Below, in pieces: positions 36,023 through 48,471 of a stretch of DNA of 64,000 nt. Position 1 is the stretch's first letter. Every line of letters begins with the position of its first letter. Made by a program: the position numbers and the translations under genes. The notes beneath the pieces were generated by a model. That model saw only the letters and a program-made list of their open reading frames with translations. It did not search any database and had not been told where the DNA came from. Source of the DNA: Rikenellaceae bacterium (lineage in GTDB: Bacteria; Bacteroidota; Bacteroidia; Bacteroidales; UBA932); the NCBI GenBank assembly GCA_022766385.1, contig JALEPJ010000056.1:117356-181355 (forward strand). Direction: 5' to 3'.

Positions 36023-38092
36023 ATGAAAAAATCAATTTTATTTTTGAGCGCGCTTCTGGCGTTCTCCCTTACATCGAAAGCAGATGAGGGTATGTGGCTG
36101 CCGTCATTGATCTCACAGAGAATCGGGGATATGCAGTCCAAGGGCTTCAAACTTTCAGCCGAAGATATCTACAGCATCAATCAAGCATCCTTGAAGGATG
36201 CCGTTATGCTTTTCGGAGGCGGATGCACGGGAGAAGTAGTGTCCGATGAAGGCCTGCTCTTCACCAATCACCATTGCGGCTACAGCGCCATTCAGAAACT
36301 CAGCAGTGTAGAACACGACTATCTCAAGGACGGCTATTGGGCAATGACAAGGGCAGAAGAACTTCCTGCGGCCGGCCTGAGCGTAAGCTTTCTCGAGAGG
36401 ATGGAGGATGTTACTGCAGCAGTACTCGAGGGTTACAGCGAGGGAATGAGCGAGGCTCAAAGAGATTCGGTCGTTAGAGCCAACATCGATCGCCTCATCA
36501 AGAATGCTACCGCCGGGGGCAATGGCCTTAGGGCAGAAGTGGATGCTCATTTCTACGGCAACCAATATTTCCTCTTTGTATTTCGCACCTACAGGGACAT
36601 TCGTTTCGTGGGAGCGCCACCTTCATCGATAGGCAAATTCGGAGGAGATACCGACAACTGGATGTGGCCTCGCCATACGGGTGACTTCTCCATCTTCCGC
36701 ATCTATGCTGACAAGAACAACAACCCGGCAGCCTATTCGGAGGACAATGTGCCTTATACACCGAAAAAATCATTCAAAATATCAAGAGCCGGCGTAAAGG
36801 AAGGAGACTTTACCTTCATTTATGGTTTCCCCGGAAGTACCAAGGAATATGTTACTTCGGATGAAGTTCGCTATACGGCAGAAATTTCCGACCCTGCAAA
36901 AATAGCTGTCCGTACCGCCAGACTTGACATTCAGAAAAAATACATGGATCAGAGTCAGGCTGTCCGCATACAGTATTCGTCTAAGAACCAGAGCGTTTCC
37001 AATGCTTGGAAGAAGTGGCAGGGAGAAGCCAAGGGCATAAAGAAGAACAAAACCGTAGCCACCAAGCTTGCATATGAGAAGGCCTTCCGTGAATGGGCTG
37101 AGGGAACCCGCTACGAAGGGGTTCTGGACAGACTCCACGCCCTTTATGAGAAGCGGAATCCATATTATCTTGCATACGAGTACTATAGCGAAACCGTGAG
37201 GACCATAGAACTGCTATCTTTGGCTTCAAGCGTACAGTCCCAGCTTTCTAACAAGGAAAGGAAGGATGCTGCGGTGGAAAGTTTCTTCAAGGACTATTAC
37301 CAGCCCATAGACGAGGAATGCTTCGTTGCAGTGATGAATCATTTCAAAGAGGGTGTGCCTGATGAGTTCAAGCCAGCTTATTTCAAGGAAAAGATGCAGC
37401 AATACGGATCCGTCGAGACCTGGGGCAAGGATCTATTCTCCAAGTCCATCTTCACCGACAAGGCTGCTGTGCTCGCGCTGACTCCTGAAGACAAGGAAAC
37501 AGTAGCTGCAGATCCTGCAATAGAAATGCAGAAAGCATTCTTGGATTGGTACAACACTGATCTCCGTCAAACCATAGCCGAGTGCAACGAAGCAATCAAT
37601 CTGGAGTACAGAAGCTATATGCAGGGCCAGATGGACTTCCAGAAAGGCACTGACTTCTACCCGGACGCAAACCTCACCCTTCGCGTTGCATATGGCCACG
37701 TGGAAGGATACTCCCCTTCCGACGGAGTATATTACTATCCTGTTTCGACGCTCAAAGGCATCATAGAAAAGGACAATCCCGACATCTTCGACTACAATAT
37801 TCCTCAGGTACTTCGAGACCTGTATGCACAAGGAGGACACGAAGACCAGCCGGTATGCTTCCTCGCGACCAACCATACGACCGGAGGCAATTCAGGCAGC
37901 CCGGTCATCAATGCCAACGGAGATCTGATAGGAATCAACTTCGACCGAGTATGGGAAGGCACAATGAGTGACCTCGACTTCGACCCCGAGTTCTGTCGTA
38001 ATATCTCACTGGATATACGTTACCTTCTCTTCGTTATCGAGCACGTAGGACACGCCACCCATCTTTTCGATGAAATGCAATTCGTTGATTGA
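36023..38092 (+). CDS. S46 family dipeptidyl-peptidase (DPP7/DPP11-like)
   Basis: DEGLLFTNHHCGYSAIQ; NWMWPRHTGDFSIFRIYAD; TGGNSGSPVINANGDLIGINFD; signal peptide at ATG 36023. Confidence 0.93.
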   Translation: MKKSILFLSALLAFSLTSKADEGMWLPSLISQRIGDMQSKGFKLSAEDIYSINQASLKDAVMLFGGGCTGEVVSDEGLLFTNHHCGYSAIQKLSSVEHDYLKDGYWAMTRAEELPAAGLSVSFLERMEDVTAAVLEGYSEGMSEAQRDSVVRANIDRLIKNATAGGNGLRAEVDAHFYGNQYFLFVFRTYRDIRFVGAPPSSIGKFGGDTDNWMWPRHTGDFSIFRIYADKNNNPAAYSEDNVPYTPKKSFKISRAGVKEGDFTFIYGFPGSTKEYVTSDEVRYTAEISDPAKIAVRTARLDIQKKYMDQSQAVRIQYSSKNQSVSNAWKKWQGEAKGIKKNKTVATKLAYEKAFREWAEGTRYEGVLDRLHALYEKRNPYYLAYEYYSETVRTIELLSLASSVQSQLSNKERKDAAVESFFKDYYQPIDEECFVAVMNHFKEGVPDEFKPAYFKEKMQQYGSVETWGKDLFSKSIFTDKAAVLALTPEDKETVAADPAIEMQKAFLDWYNTDLRQTIAECNEAINLEYRSYMQGQMDFQKGTDFYPDANLTLRVAYGHVEGYSPSDGVYYYPVSTLKGIIEKDNPDIFDYNIPQVLRDLYAQGGHEDQPVCFLATNHTTGGNSGSPVINANGDLIGINFDRVWEGTMSDLDFDPEFCRNISLDIRYLLFVIEHVGHATHLFDEMQFVD

Positions 38093-38093
38093 G

Positions 38094-41239
<3,146 letters not shown>

Positions 41240-41248
41240 TTAATATCA

Positions 41249-41256
41249 CAAAATTA
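41249..41256 (-). promoter_or_regulatory. putative -7 promoter element for GH2 gene
   Basis: TAATTTTG on minus strand, about 33 nt upstream of ATG. Confidence 0.4.
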
Positions 41257-41345
41257 AGAAATAAATCGGGGATTAATCATTTATTTCACATCAAAGAATT
41301 ATAAGAATTTTGGGTGAAAGAACAAGAAAATCGGGAGAAAATCAG

Positions 41346-41353
41346 TAGATTTG
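41346..41353 (+). promoter_or_regulatory. putative -7 promoter element for barrel gene
   Basis: TAGATTTG, 23 nt before ATG. Confidence 0.4.
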
Positions 41354-41376
41354 CAGCAACCAAAATCACAATTATT

Positions 41377-42015
41377 ATGAAAAGAATTGTAAAAACAATC
41401 ATTGCAGCATCATTGATGCTTGTTTCGACACAAGCTTTCGCTCAATTGAGTGTCGGTGTCGGTTATCTGAACTCAACAAGTAAAACCAAGGCTGGAGACG
41501 TAGTCAGCACTCTACCTTCAAACGGGTTCTATGCAGGAGCTGAGTACAATATCTCAGACGGCAAGGGCTTCGGAATCAGTGCAGGTGCTTACTATTCTTA
41601 CCTTATTGCAGCCAAGAGCGGCAATGGCTCCATTGCCGGAATCAATCTTGGAGGAAAGGCCACGGTAGAGGAAATGTATCTCGATATCCCTGTTAACTTC
41701 AATCTCAGTGCAAAGGTCAACAGTTCACTCCGTGCCTTCCTTTTCGCTGGCCCGACATTCAGCGTAGGTCTCTCTTCCACCACCAAAGGTGAAGGCAGCA
41801 TCGGTGGCATCAACCTTGAGACAGGTAAGCACGACAATTATTCAGATGACGACTACAACAGATTCGACATCCTTCTCGGCGGCGGTATCGGTATAGACTA
41901 CGGCTCACTCAGATTAAAAGTGGGTTACAATGCCGGTATGCTCAACAGATACAAATCAGACAACGTAATCCAGAAGAGGAATGTACTCTCAGCGGGTATT
42001 GCTTTCCTTTTCTAA
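41377..42015 (+). CDS. outer-membrane beta-barrel protein (OmpA/X-like barrel)
   Basis: Signal peptide MKRIVKTIIAASLMLVSTQAFAQ; GFYAGAEYNISDGKGFGISAGAYYSYL; C-terminal VLSAGIAFLF. Confidence 0.85.
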   Translation: MKRIVKTIIAASLMLVSTQAFAQLSVGVGYLNSTSKTKAGDVVSTLPSNGFYAGAEYNISDGKGFGISAGAYYSYLIAAKSGNGSIAGINLGGKATVEEMYLDIPVNFNLSAKVNSSLRAFLFAGPTFSVGLSSTTKGEGSIGGINLETGKHDNYSDDDYNRFDILLGGGIGIDYGSLRLKVGYNAGMLNRYKSDNVIQKRNVLSAGIAFLF

Positions 42016-42027
42016 TTCATTGATACA

Positions 42028-42894
42028 ATGAAACTTGACGGAAGAAGAGTCAGTACAAACGTTGACGACCGCAGAGGCCGTAGCGGAGCTGCCAAGGCGA
42101 CGGGACTCGGATTGGGCGGAATCATCATCGTAGGAGTGATTACCCTCCTTTTGGGCGGTGATCCGATTGAAGTGATCAATGACATTCAGCAGATGGGAGG
42201 TCTCGGAACCGAACTTGCTGAAGGGTACAGCCCAAGCGCGGAAGAAGAGGAACTCGCTGTTTTTGCGAAACAGATTCTTGCAGGAACAGAAGATGTCTGG
42301 TCAGCCATATTCGAGCAGAACGGACTCCAATACACAGCGCCGAAACTTGTACTTTTCAGCGGAAGTGTACAGTCCGGCTGCGGTGGAGCCACATCTCAGT
42401 CAGGTCCTTTCTATTGCAGCGGCGACCGCAGCGTTTATCTCGACCTGTCCTTCTTCTCGACAATGAAAAAGCAATATGGGGCAGGCGGTGATTTTGCCTA
42501 TGCCTATGTGATAGCCCACGAAGTAGGACATCACGTCCAGTACCTGCTCGGAACCCTGCAGCAGGCTCATTCTGAAATGAACCGCGTCAGCAAGACCGAG
42601 AGCAACCGCATCAGCGTTCGCCTGGAGCTCCAAGCCGACTATTACGCCGGTGTGTGGGCTCACCACGACAATGAGATGTTCGGTTCACTGGAGGATGGAG
42701 ATATCGAGGAAGGATTGGCCATTGCCGCCAAAATAGGAGACGATTACCTGCAGAAGCAGGCATACGGTTACACCATTCCTGACTCCTTCAACCACGGCAC
42801 ATCCGCTCAGCGCAGCAGATGGCTGAAGAAGGGCATCAGTTCGGGCGATCCTTCAAAGGGCGACACTTTCTCACTTGCCTACAGTCAGCTTTAG
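42028..42894 (+). CDS. neutral zinc metallopeptidase (YpfJ-like family)
   Basis: N-terminal MKLDGRRVSTNVDDRRG; VIAHEVGHHVQYLLG (HExxH); RLELQADYYAGVWAHHD. Confidence 0.93.
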   Translation: MKLDGRRVSTNVDDRRGRSGAAKATGLGLGGIIIVGVITLLLGGDPIEVINDIQQMGGLGTELAEGYSPSAEEEELAVFAKQILAGTEDVWSAIFEQNGLQYTAPKLVLFSGSVQSGCGGATSQSGPFYCSGDRSVYLDLSFFSTMKKQYGAGGDFAYAYVIAHEVGHHVQYLLGTLQQAHSEMNRVSKTESNRISVRLELQADYYAGVWAHHDNEMFGSLEDGDIEEGLAIAAKIGDDYLQKQAYGYTIPDSFNHGTSAQRSRWLKKGISSGDPSKGDTFSLAYSQL

Positions 42895-43713
42895 GCGGTA
42901 CTTGGCACTGCCGAAATTCTTGTACCAACGGTAATAGGGATTGGATACGTGATCTCCGGGATTTCGTACCGGAGTCCGTGACCAATCCCTAATATCTATT
43001 CTGAAAAGGACAGCAGCCTTATCCTCCTCCCTTTCAAAACCCAGGCTTGAATAGACTGAGCCCTCAGACCATTCCAGGTCAGCATAACTCATTATGTCAT
43101 CAGGCTTGACTTCCTCAATGAAATGCTTCAGCATTTTTCCCATTCCACCTTCAACTCTCACGCCTGGCAGAGAAGCGTAACGTACCCATTCATAGGAAGA
43201 TACACGTCTTCCATCCTTCTCCCAACGTCTCGGTGACGAAAATTCTGATACTGCGACAAGTGTTCCGGGAACCAGGAGTCCTGCACTCCCTTCATCACTT
43301 GGCTTATCCGGACGCGTTCCTGTCTTTTCTCCAGTCCGACGTTTCAGAAACAGGCCGTATCTGTACCTGCAGGATGCATCTCCATAGCTATGGCAGGCTT
43401 TCAGGAAAGCAGAGGCAAGAGGCTTGTCAATTCTTCTGATTTCACAGTTCCTCGCATATACCTGGGAAAAAATGTGCTGATGAGCCAGCAATCTGGCTTC
43501 CATCATGGTCCTTTGCGAACGCCATCTATCCTCGACAAGAAAAAGCGCCTTCCCTGCAAAGGCCTTCAGGCCATCATTCTGCGCCTCAGCCTCCTCCGGT
43601 GTACAGGCAATCATTGGGACAGCCATAACAATGGGGTCCAACTCAAGGCCATGGGCTGAATAGAAAGTGTCGATTTCTCTGCAGAAAGCTTCTTGTTCAT
43701 CAATATAAGCCAT
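42871..43713 (-). CDS. uncharacterised GNAT-like protein
   Basis: RIDKPLASAFLKACHSYGDASCRYRYGLFLKR..YEWVRYASLPGVRVEGGMGKMLKHFIEEVKPDDIMSYADLEWSEGSVYSSLGFE. ATG at 43713 preferred over ORF-track start. Confidence 0.55.
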   Translation of the reverse strand: MAYIDEQEAFCREIDTFYSAHGLELDPIVMAVPMIACTPEEAEAQNDGLKAFAGKALFLVEDRWRSQRTMMEARLLAHQHIFSQVYARNCEIRRIDKPLASAFLKACHSYGDASCRYRYGLFLKRRTGEKTGTRPDKPSDEGSAGLLVPGTLVAVSEFSSPRRWEKDGRRVSSYEWVRYASLPGVRVEGGMGKMLKHFIEEVKPDDIMSYADLEWSEGSVYSSLGFEREEDKAAVLFRIDIRDWSRTPVRNPGDHVSNPYYRWYKNFGSAKYRLKLTVGK

Positions 43714-43776
43714 ACAACGCAATAATAAGGAGTTAGCGAAAATAGCCAAGAATAATGAAATGACCAACGAATTGAT

Positions 43777-43784
43777 TATATTTG
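43777..43784 (+). promoter_or_regulatory. putative -7 promoter element for HerA-like ATPase
   Basis: TATATTTG, 32 nt before ATG. Confidence 0.4.
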
Positions 43785-43815
43785 TATTTCCTTTCAGAAA
43801 CCAAGATAACAGAAT

Positions 43816-45411
43816 ATGTACGACGTCGAAAAAGGGCTTTATGTAGCCCACGGATCCAATGGTCCCATCACCATTTGCGGCAAAATGGCCAACAGACACG
43901 GTCTCATATCAGGAGCTACAGGTACAGGAAAAACAGTTACCCTGCAAGTGATAGCTGAAACCTTCTGTCAGGCGGGTGTGCCTTGCTTTATGGCAGATAT
44001 GAAGGGCGACCTGAGCGGCATAAGCCAGACAGGAAAAATGAGCTCTTTCATAGAAAAGAGATGTGCCGAGTTCGGTATTGAAAATCCTGCCTTCGGCAGT
44101 TGCCCTGTAAGGTTCTACGACGTCTATGGCGAGCAGGGACATCCTATGCGCACCACTGTATCCAATATGGGTCCCCAGTTGCTCTCCCGTTTGCTTGGAC
44201 TCAACGATACCCAGGAAGGTGTGCTGAACATAGTGTTCAGAGTAGCTGATGACCGCGGGCTGCTTCTGCTCGATATGAAGGACCTGCGCTCTATGCTTAC
44301 CTATGTATCCGAACACGCATCCGAGTACAGCGCCTTGTATGGCAATGTCTCAGCCGCCAGCGTCGGAGCCATTCAAAGGGCCCTCCTGACTCTTGACAAT
44401 CAAGGAGCGGACAAATTCTTCGGAGAGCCGTCTTTCGACATATACGATCTGCTCCAATGCGAGCAGGGCAAGGGTGTGATGAGCGTCCTTGCAGCAGACA
44501 AACTGATGCTCAACCCGAAACTGTATTCCACCTTCCTCCTTTGGCTGCTGAGCGACCTATATGCCCAGCTTCCTGAGGTCGGAGATATGGAACTTCCTAA
44601 GCTGGTTTTCTTCTTCGATGAGGCCCATATGCTCTTCGACGGCACTTCAAAGGCTCTCGTCGACAAGATAGAACAGGTAGTCAGACTCATCCGAAGCAAG
44701 GGAGTCGGCGTGTATTTCGTAACCCAGAATCCTTGCGACATTCCTGACAGCATTGCCAATCAGCTTGGAAACAGAGTGCAGCATGCACTGAGGGCATTCA
44801 GCCCGAAAGAGCAGAAGGCAGTGAGGGCGGCAGCCGAGACCTTCCGCGCGAACCCTGAGTTCAACACTGAGGCTGCGATTATGGAGCTTGGCACAGGCGA
44901 GGCTCTGGTATCATTCCTCGATGCCAAGGGCGCTCCATCAATTGTTCAGCGCGCCAAGATACTCTTCCCTCTCAGCCAGATAGGTGCAATCTCCGAGCAG
45001 CAACGCGATATGGCCATCAAACAGTCTCGCATCTACGGCCGCTATGACAAGATGATTGACCGTGAGAGCGCCTTCGAAGTCCTTTTAACAGAAAGTGAAG
45101 AAGCAGCGAAGGAGGCTCAGGCACAAAAGGAAGCTGAAGAAAGGGAGCTGGAGGAAAAGAAAGCATCGAAGAGTTCGTCCGGAGGCAAGGCCGGCAGGAG
45201 CCTGGGCAAGGCAATCTTCGGAGCTGCGATAGGAGCTGCTATCACCAGCGTAACCAACAGCATTGGTACAAGTGTTGCAAATGCTGCTACCGGCAAAAAG
45301 TCAAAGACAAAGACTGATGCCAAGACAGTAGCGAACAAAGCCATAAAGTCAGCGACCTCCACCGCGACCCGACAGCTTACCCGTTCTATACTCGGAAACC
45401 TCTTGAAATAA
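43816..45411 (+). CDS. HerA-like / DUF853 family ATPase
   Basis: Walker A GATGTGKTVTLQ; FMADMKGDLSGISQTG; LVFFFDEAHMLFDGTSKALVDKIEQVVRLIRSKGVGVYFVTQNP. Confidence 0.92.
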   Translation: MYDVEKGLYVAHGSNGPITICGKMANRHGLISGATGTGKTVTLQVIAETFCQAGVPCFMADMKGDLSGISQTGKMSSFIEKRCAEFGIENPAFGSCPVRFYDVYGEQGHPMRTTVSNMGPQLLSRLLGLNDTQEGVLNIVFRVADDRGLLLLDMKDLRSMLTYVSEHASEYSALYGNVSAASVGAIQRALLTLDNQGADKFFGEPSFDIYDLLQCEQGKGVMSVLAADKLMLNPKLYSTFLLWLLSDLYAQLPEVGDMELPKLVFFFDEAHMLFDGTSKALVDKIEQVVRLIRSKGVGVYFVTQNPCDIPDSIANQLGNRVQHALRAFSPKEQKAVRAAAETFRANPEFNTEAAIMELGTGEALVSFLDAKGAPSIVQRAKILFPLSQIGAISEQQRDMAIKQSRIYGRYDKMIDRESAFEVLLTESEEAAKEAQAQKEAEERELEEKKASKSSSGGKAGRSLGKAIFGAAIGAAITSVTNSIGTSVANAATGKKSKTKTDAKTVANKAIKSATSTATRQLTRSILGNLLK

Positions 45412-45421
45412 GCAGACTGAA

Positions 45422-46153
45422 ATGAATTCTACTGGCTACTACGACTTCACCATCATTGTTCCCATCTACAACGAGGAGGACAATATGGAAGCATTGGAGC
45501 AGCGTTTGGGGACATTCCTGCCAAGATGCAGGGAGAAGGCCTGCGTATTGTTCGTTGATGACGGTTCCACGGATTCAAGCCTTGAGGGGCTCAAAGGAAT
45601 CTGCGGGAGAAATCCTGATATGTACTATCTGTCCTTTCAAAGGAACGCAGGCTTGAGCGCTGCGATCAAGGCTGGCATAGACTACTGTGAATCAAAGTAT
45701 TGCGGCTATATGGATGCCGATCTGCAGACTGATCCTGAAGACTTCAATCTGCTGCTTGAGGACATTGCATCATACGCTATGGTGATTGGCATACGCGCGA
45801 ACAGAAAGGATTCTTTCTTCAAGAACCTGCAGTCAAAGATTGCAAACGGTTTCAGGAGAATGATGACAGGAGACGGTGCTATCGACACAGGCTGCCCTCT
45901 CAAAGTGCTTCATACCGATGTCGCCAGAAGACTCCCTCTGTTCAAAGGCATGCACCGCTTTCTTCCTGCTCTTGTACTCCTGCAGGACGGTTGCAGCTAT
46001 AAACAGGTGCCTGTGAGGCATTATCCGCGAGTGGCGGGCAAATCAAAATATCATCTCTGGAACAGACTCTGGGGCCCTTTTGCGGATTGCTTTGCATACC
46101 GATGGATGAAACCGCGCTACATCAACTATAAAATCGGTTCTTCCAAGCTATAA
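45422..46153 (+). CDS. family 2 glycosyltransferase (DPM1/ArnC-like, no TM tail)
   Basis: TIIVPIYNEEDNMEAL; VLFVDDGSTDSS; GYMDADLQTDPED. Confidence 0.9.
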   Translation: MNSTGYYDFTIIVPIYNEEDNMEALEQRLGTFLPRCREKACVLFVDDGSTDSSLEGLKGICGRNPDMYYLSFQRNAGLSAAIKAGIDYCESKYCGYMDADLQTDPEDFNLLLEDIASYAMVIGIRANRKDSFFKNLQSKIANGFRRMMTGDGAIDTGCPLKVLHTDVARRLPLFKGMHRFLPALVLLQDGCSYKQVPVRHYPRVAGKSKYHLWNRLWGPFADCFAYRWMKPRYINYKIGSSKL

Positions 46154-46797
46154 TGGATAGTCCACTTTGGATATATTGCGTTGGAATATCGGCCCAGGTC
46201 TTCTACACCGGAAGGGTCTTTGTTCAATGGTACCTTTCTGAAAAGCACGGTCGTGTAGAATCCCCTGCACTCTATTGGATTCTCAGTATTATCGGCTCGA
46301 TGATACTTTTCTTCTATGGATGGTTGAGAAATGATTTCTCCATTATTTTCGGAGAATATCTGTCGTACTATATCTATATGTGGAACATCAAGGCCAAGGG
46401 TCTATATGCCAAGACTCCGAAGATAGTGCCGATAATCCAGGTTCTTTTGCCCGTAGTCGTATCCATTGCCCTATTCAAGGATATACCCCAATTTGCACAG
46501 ACTTTTCTCAAAAATGATGATGTGCCCCTCAGGCTGCTGATACTCGGCACCGCAGGCCAGTTCATATATAAGATGAGATTTGTGTACCAATGGTTATACA
46601 GCGTAAAGAAGGGCCAGTCATTGCTGCCGCTTTCATTCTGGGTCATCGCGATTGTGGGCTCCTTGCTGATTATCATCTATGGAATCATAAGACACGACTG
46701 GGTTCTCATTTTAGGCCAGTTCGGAATAATAGCCTCAGCCCGCAACATAATGATAGGACTGTCCAACAAGATAAAGAATGTTCAAAAAAGCAATTGA
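46153..46797 (+). CDS. membrane protein with two tandem LAB_N (lipid-A-disaccharide synthase N-terminal-like) repeats
   Basis: GISAQVFYTGRVFVQWYLSEKHGRVESPALYWILSIIGSMILFFYGWLRNDFSIIFG and GTAGQFIYKMRFVYQWLYSVKKGQSLLPLSFWVIAIVGSLLIIIYGIIRHDWVLILG. Confidence 0.85.
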   Translation: MDSPLWIYCVGISAQVFYTGRVFVQWYLSEKHGRVESPALYWILSIIGSMILFFYGWLRNDFSIIFGEYLSYYIYMWNIKAKGLYAKTPKIVPIIQVLLPVVVSIALFKDIPQFAQTFLKNDDVPLRLLILGTAGQFIYKMRFVYQWLYSVKKGQSLLPLSFWVIAIVGSLLIIIYGIIRHDWVLILGQFGIIASARNIMIGLSNKIKNVQKSN

Positions 46798-48460
46798 AAA
46801 GCATCCTGTGCTCACAGTGCTGCTGTTTATGGCAGTCACTCTCACTCCGATGATGGCAATGAGGGACTACTCCCCATCTAACGAGTTGAGATATCTCAGC
46901 ATCGCCGATGAAGCCTTGAGCGATGGCAATATCTTCGCATTCACCAATCAAGGCGAGCATTACGCAGACAAACCGCCTCTCTATTTCTGGCTGATTATGC
47001 TTTGCAAGCTGCTCTTCGGGAAGCACAGTATGTTCGTGCTGTCGCTTTTCTCGTTCATACCTGCCTGTGTCATCATTGCCATAATGGACAAATGGATTAC
47101 GGCCGCCTTGCCGGGGTGCTTCAACGCCGAGGAGAGGGCGGGAGCTGCTCTGCTTGCCGCGACTTGCGGACTATTCCTGGGAATGTCGGTGTTCCTTCGT
47201 ATGGATATGCTGATGTGTATGTGGATAGTCCTCGCCCTGTGGACTTTCTGGAAGATGGACAATGGTATTGGCAATATCAAAGTTCAACACTGGCTTCTTC
47301 CTCTTTATATTTTCCTCGCCCTTTTCACCAAAGGACCGGTCGGGCTTCTCGCTCCCCCTTTGGCAATCAGCGTTTATCTTATATGCGACAGGAGGCCTAA
47401 GGACATATTCAAATACCTTGGAATAAAGACCTGGGGGCTAATAGCCGGACTTTGCTTGGTCTGGTTCACCGGAGTATGGTTTGACGGAGGTAAGGAATAT
47501 CTGAACAATCTTCTCTTCCATCAGACCGTAGGCAGGGCAGTTAATTCCTTCCATCACAAAGCTCCACTCTGGCAATATTGCATCCTTATTTGGGAGGTTA
47601 TGTCTCCCTGGTGTCTTCTGACTGTTCCTTGTGCTGTCCTTGCTCTCTGTGGCAAAGCTGAAAAGAAACCATTGAAAGTTGAAAAGTTCTTTGCACTGAC
47701 AGTAATAACTATCTTCCTGATGCTCAGCTGCTTCAGTTCCAAACTTGCCATCTATCTCGCCCCTGTCTTCCCTTTCCTCGCATATTGCTTCCCTGTGGTT
47801 GTCAAGCGCAGGTGCTGGAACGGCTGGTTCGGGGTCGCATTGGCCATTCCTGCATTGCTGTTCATAATCATTGGTGCGGCCGCACTCATTGTATCACTCG
47901 TCTGCATTATTTTCAAATCGGTGCCGGAACTGATCAACTACCCATTCCTGCGCTCGCCTATGATTCTGCTTGCTGGACTCATCGGCATAGCCGGAGGAGC
48001 AATTGCCCTTCATAGTCTTGCCAAATACAAGGGGCAATGGGAAAAGCCGGTCAAGGCAATGGCAATGTCATTGCTGCTCTTCATCTTCGCAGTGAGTTTC
48101 GAGATGCCGCGCATCAACGACTTTGTGGGCTATGGCAATCTGTGCAAACTGATTCCTGAAGGCAATGACGTCTATACACTGTCCGTTCACAGACCTGAGA
48201 ATATGGATGTTTATCTGGGCCGTGACATCTACGATTTCGGGAAGGATGCAGAATCCTTCCTTATGATTGCTCCGAAGAAAGGTTCGCTGGTCGTATCGAT
48301 TTCCTTCCTCAGCAAGAATCCGGAGGTAATGGAATACCTTGAAGGTCTGGATTTTGAATTCTGCGGCAATTATGCCATATACAATTTGGACCTGGAAGAA
48401 ACTTCCAAGTCCAAAATCAAAATCAATAAAGTGACCAAAAAGTCAAGGAAGGATTCCTGA
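46778..48460 (+). CDS. ArnT/PMT-like integral membrane glycosyltransferase (GT39/GT83-like)
   Basis: RDYSPSNELRYLSIADEALSDGNIFAFTNQGEHYADKPPLYFWLI; LFTKGPVGLLAP; multi-TM. Confidence 0.88.
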   Translation: MFKKAIEKHPVLTVLLFMAVTLTPMMAMRDYSPSNELRYLSIADEALSDGNIFAFTNQGEHYADKPPLYFWLIMLCKLLFGKHSMFVLSLFSFIPACVIIAIMDKWITAALPGCFNAEERAGAALLAATCGLFLGMSVFLRMDMLMCMWIVLALWTFWKMDNGIGNIKVQHWLLPLYIFLALFTKGPVGLLAPPLAISVYLICDRRPKDIFKYLGIKTWGLIAGLCLVWFTGVWFDGGKEYLNNLLFHQTVGRAVNSFHHKAPLWQYCILIWEVMSPWCLLTVPCAVLALCGKAEKKPLKVEKFFALTVITIFLMLSCFSSKLAIYLAPVFPFLAYCFPVVVKRRCWNGWFGVALAIPALLFIIIGAAALIVSLVCIIFKSVPELINYPFLRSPMILLAGLIGIAGGAIALHSLAKYKGQWEKPVKAMAMSLLLFIFAVSFEMPRINDFVGYGNLCKLIPEGNDVYTLSVHRPENMDVYLGRDIYDFGKDAESFLMIAPKKGSLVVSISFLSKNPEVMEYLEGLDFEFCGNYAIYNLDLEETSKSKIKINKVTKKSRKDS

Positions 48461-48471
48461 CTTCGGAATGA

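Noticed and set aside
43714-43899. 62-aa hydrophobic N-terminal extension of the GNAT-like ORF
   Set aside because: Extends across the upstream promoter region and into the start of the divergent HerA-like gene; ATG 43713 is the simpler start.
43816-45411. HerA-like ATPase as a HerA-NurA/Sir2 anti-phage system
   Set aside because: Matches DUF853-type housekeeping HerA-like ATPases; no NurA, DUF4297 or SIR2 partner nearby.
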